From positions 62,001-126,000 of the forward strand of contig CANMXP010000002.1 in assembly GCA_947501845.1 (NCBI GenBank): a stretch of DNA of 64,000 nucleotides, read 5' to 3'. Below are positions 63,501-64,000 of this stretch, piece after piece. Made by a program: the position numbers and the translations under genes. The DNA is from an uncultured Flavobacteriaceae bacterium (GTDB lineage: Bacteria; Bacteroidota; Bacteroidia; Flavobacteriales; Flavobacteriaceae). Each line of letters starts with the position of its first letter. Positions within the stretch are counted from its first letter, which is position 1. Below the pieces are notes generated by a model. That model had not been told where the DNA came from. It searched no databases and saw only the letters and a program-made list of their open reading frames with translations.

Positions 63501-64000
63501 CTACAATATGTATTTGCTCTTTTTTATTTTCTGATATAATAAAAATCCCTCTTCCTCGGGTGCCAATCCATAAATTTTTATTTTGGTCCTCTAAAACGGC
63601 ATGCGCATTTACAATCTCTTCCTCCTCCTCTGTATTTGCCTTAATACTATTTATAAGCTCAAATCTCTTTTTTTGAGTGTTTAAAATATTAACTCCTGCA
63701 TAAGTTCCTATAACTATTACACCAGATTTATCTAGATAGAGTGACCTTATAAAATCATTTTTTATTGCGTTTTCAGAATTTCTTTCATGCTTATAGTTCT
63801 GCCAATCTTCAAATTTTCTATTGTATATAAAAAGCCCATTTCCCTGTGTTCCAATAATTATATTTCCATTTCTATCCTCTAAAAAATTATTTATCTTTTT
63901 TATAGGAGGCCAATTTGTATACAGCTGCGAAAGTGGAAAAGCAACATGTTTCAAGTTAGTTTTTAATGGGTTTTGTCCTAAATTCAAATAAAAAATAGCT
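60508..64000 (-). CDS. Hybrid two-component system protein (sensor kinase / response regulator / AraC), 5' end outside window
   Basis: At least 1160 residues; the frame is open to the window edge, so the start and signal peptide are missing. Order: periplasmic propeller repeats (WIGTRGRGIFII, IWIGTQKGIFII, VLWASSNKGILSY), a Y_Y_Y domain (LPYSSNNLYKCKLTGIDDDW), one membrane helix, HisKA with the histidine in FTNLSHEFRTPLSL (about 636 from the last visible start), HATPase (NLLSNAFKSV, DNGTGISNKN, GTGIGLYMVK), a receiver with the aspartate in DIIISDIVMPEIDG, and a C-terminal AraC domain (VGISRAQLFRKVKALTGLTP). It senses an oligosaccharide in the periplasm and activates nearby genes, probably the susCD upstream. 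Confidence 0.95.
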   Translation of the reverse strand, partial: AIFYLNLGQNPLKTNLKHVAFPLSQLYTNWPPIKKINNFLEDRNGNIIIGTQGNGLFIYNRKFEDWQNYKHERNSENAIKNDFIRSLYLDKSGVIVIGTYAGVNILNTQKKRFELINSIKANTEEEEEIVNAHAVLEDQNKNLWIGTRGRGIFIISENKKEQIHIVDTKSNALDYVPSIIQDKQNRIWIGTQKGIFIIKDSDRSLDNIAKEFKNSIPDILPNEYIYEILEDNDSNKWISAASGLYLYSANKHLSKLSDLPNGSLLKNKIIYTMMLDSFNRVWLGTSNELVVYVNPEDYKNKDLSLSNHLKAIRFHSIDIASKWQRFYANYYTYSIVEVSDHDIMIGTNFGLCKIDSEKRQLMPYFNSEPLSNSLKLQSSYVYGLLYDDINNVLWASSNKGILSYDFSTKEEKQYTLEDGLQSLEFNGNSIHKNINKTFFFGGANGINVLKTTQSIEESKFEPKLVLTKLIINGEEVGMGDTLEGFNTNIAYAKKIKLAADKNNIGFEFSSQHLPYSSNNLYKCKLTGIDDDWIYLGHKRSINYANLSKGTYAFKLMGTNNDGVWNSQELNFELEVLPVWYKTWWMILIWCFTTLFVITAFIWILLKNRDNANSLRFKEIENDKIQEIYESKLVFFTNLSHEFRTPLSLILDPFQSLMLQEEFYNKNKDLFDIIKNNVNRLRKLIDQIMDFRKFEYGKLSLKIIQGDIVSTISTISASFIHHSKLKNVYYDIKLPDKPISMFYDPDSIEKILYNLLSNAFKSVTSGGNVSISVNEFNNREKTFRRRNYKQISGEKTNMSFTNHIYIKVKDNGTGISNKNLEHIFTRFYQGDSVESGTGIGLYMVKQFTEMHFGSIFIKSKIGKGTSFVIVLPKNDDLYHDTLRDKKSVVSNLANKKTDSILVTEEVLLPITEKRYTVVVVEDNDELRMYLKKILGDHYNVFTANNGLEGLDLINEESPDIIISDIVMPEIDGSELCKRIKENFETSHIPVILLTARAFDNQIIEGINLGADAYITKPFNKEILIAKINNLIKNREKLRLIFQNSKILEPSKVTVTSIDEKLIMKLKELVEDNIQNTELTLDMLATEVGISRAQLFRKVKALTGLTPNNFIKSIRLKYAAQLLDDEKFQITEVAFLSGFAEASYFSRCFKETFGCSPKAYKKTHH

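Noticed and set aside
1-64000. CRISPR array, tRNA, rRNA or prophage
   Set aside because: I saw no regularly spaced repeats, no cloverleaf-like intergenic stretch and no phage structural genes on reading both strands. A weak tRNA or small RNA could still be missed without a covariance-model search.

Overview
The window looks like a chromosomal segment of a marine-type Flavobacteriaceae bacterium (Bacteroidota). The evidence is the AT-rich sequence, the scarcity of Shine-Dalgarno sites, several TAnnTTTG-like -7 boxes, three SusC/SusD pairs, a hybrid two-component system, membrane-bound AraC regulators, DUF5686 and UnbV-type lipoproteins, and a housekeeping order (pdhB-DUF5686 / etfBA / bifunctional nuclease / CNT transporter / thyA / DHFR) that I recall from this family. 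I saw no rRNA, tRNA or CRISPR array.

Region 1 (1-20.3 kb) is mostly housekeeping. It starts with the 3' end of an AraC regulator and a secreted SRPBCC protein. Then come pdhB with a DUF5686 outer-membrane protein (minus strand), and divergently etfB-etfA behind a perfect 46-bp palindrome. Next are a bifunctional nuclease, a CNT nucleoside transporter, thyA, an isoamylase-early-set protein, a 2TM-dihydrofolate reductase fusion, a Crp/Fnr regulator with a small ferredoxin-like-fold candidate, an Asp/Asn-hydroxylase-like protein, a divergent MocR / PNPOx-like + DinB unit, an FAD-dependent oxidoreductase, and fabD-lspA. Several short palindromic (REP-like) repeats of different sequence are scattered here. 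One is inserted in frame inside thyA, and others create false upstream start codons for etfA and thyA.

Region 2 (20.3-28.9 kb, minus strand) holds a frameshifted secreted amidohydrolase, a susC-susD-lipoprotein operon without any visible carbohydrate-active enzyme, and upstream of it a membrane-anchored AraC-type regulator. A duplicated pair of short motifs lies in front of susC.

Region 3 (29-33.2 kb) is an envelope-sugar locus: a DegT-family aminotransferase overlapping galE (minus), then waaA and an alanine-rich helical lipoprotein (plus).

Region 4 (33.3-64 kb) is a polysaccharide-utilisation-like island. susC-susD is followed by two very large paralogous FG-GAP/UnbV lipoproteins (minus). 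A cupin-AraC regulator and a GH3 beta-glucosidase lie on the plus strand. An IS3-type element with a canonical A AAA AAC frameshift site and an amber-inactivated orfB has landed between the GH3 gene and a GPH-type sugar:cation symporter. A membrane AraC regulator, an SSS sodium/solute symporter, a second susC-susD pair and a truncated-by-window hybrid sensor kinase follow. Together these suggest uptake of an oligosaccharide by SusCD, periplasmic hydrolysis by GH3, import by GPH/SSS symporters, and control by up to three local regulators. The substrate cannot be read from the sequence. The most novel-looking material is the UnbV lipoprotein pair tied to SusCD, the set of operator-like repeats, and the REP-like insertion inside thyA.
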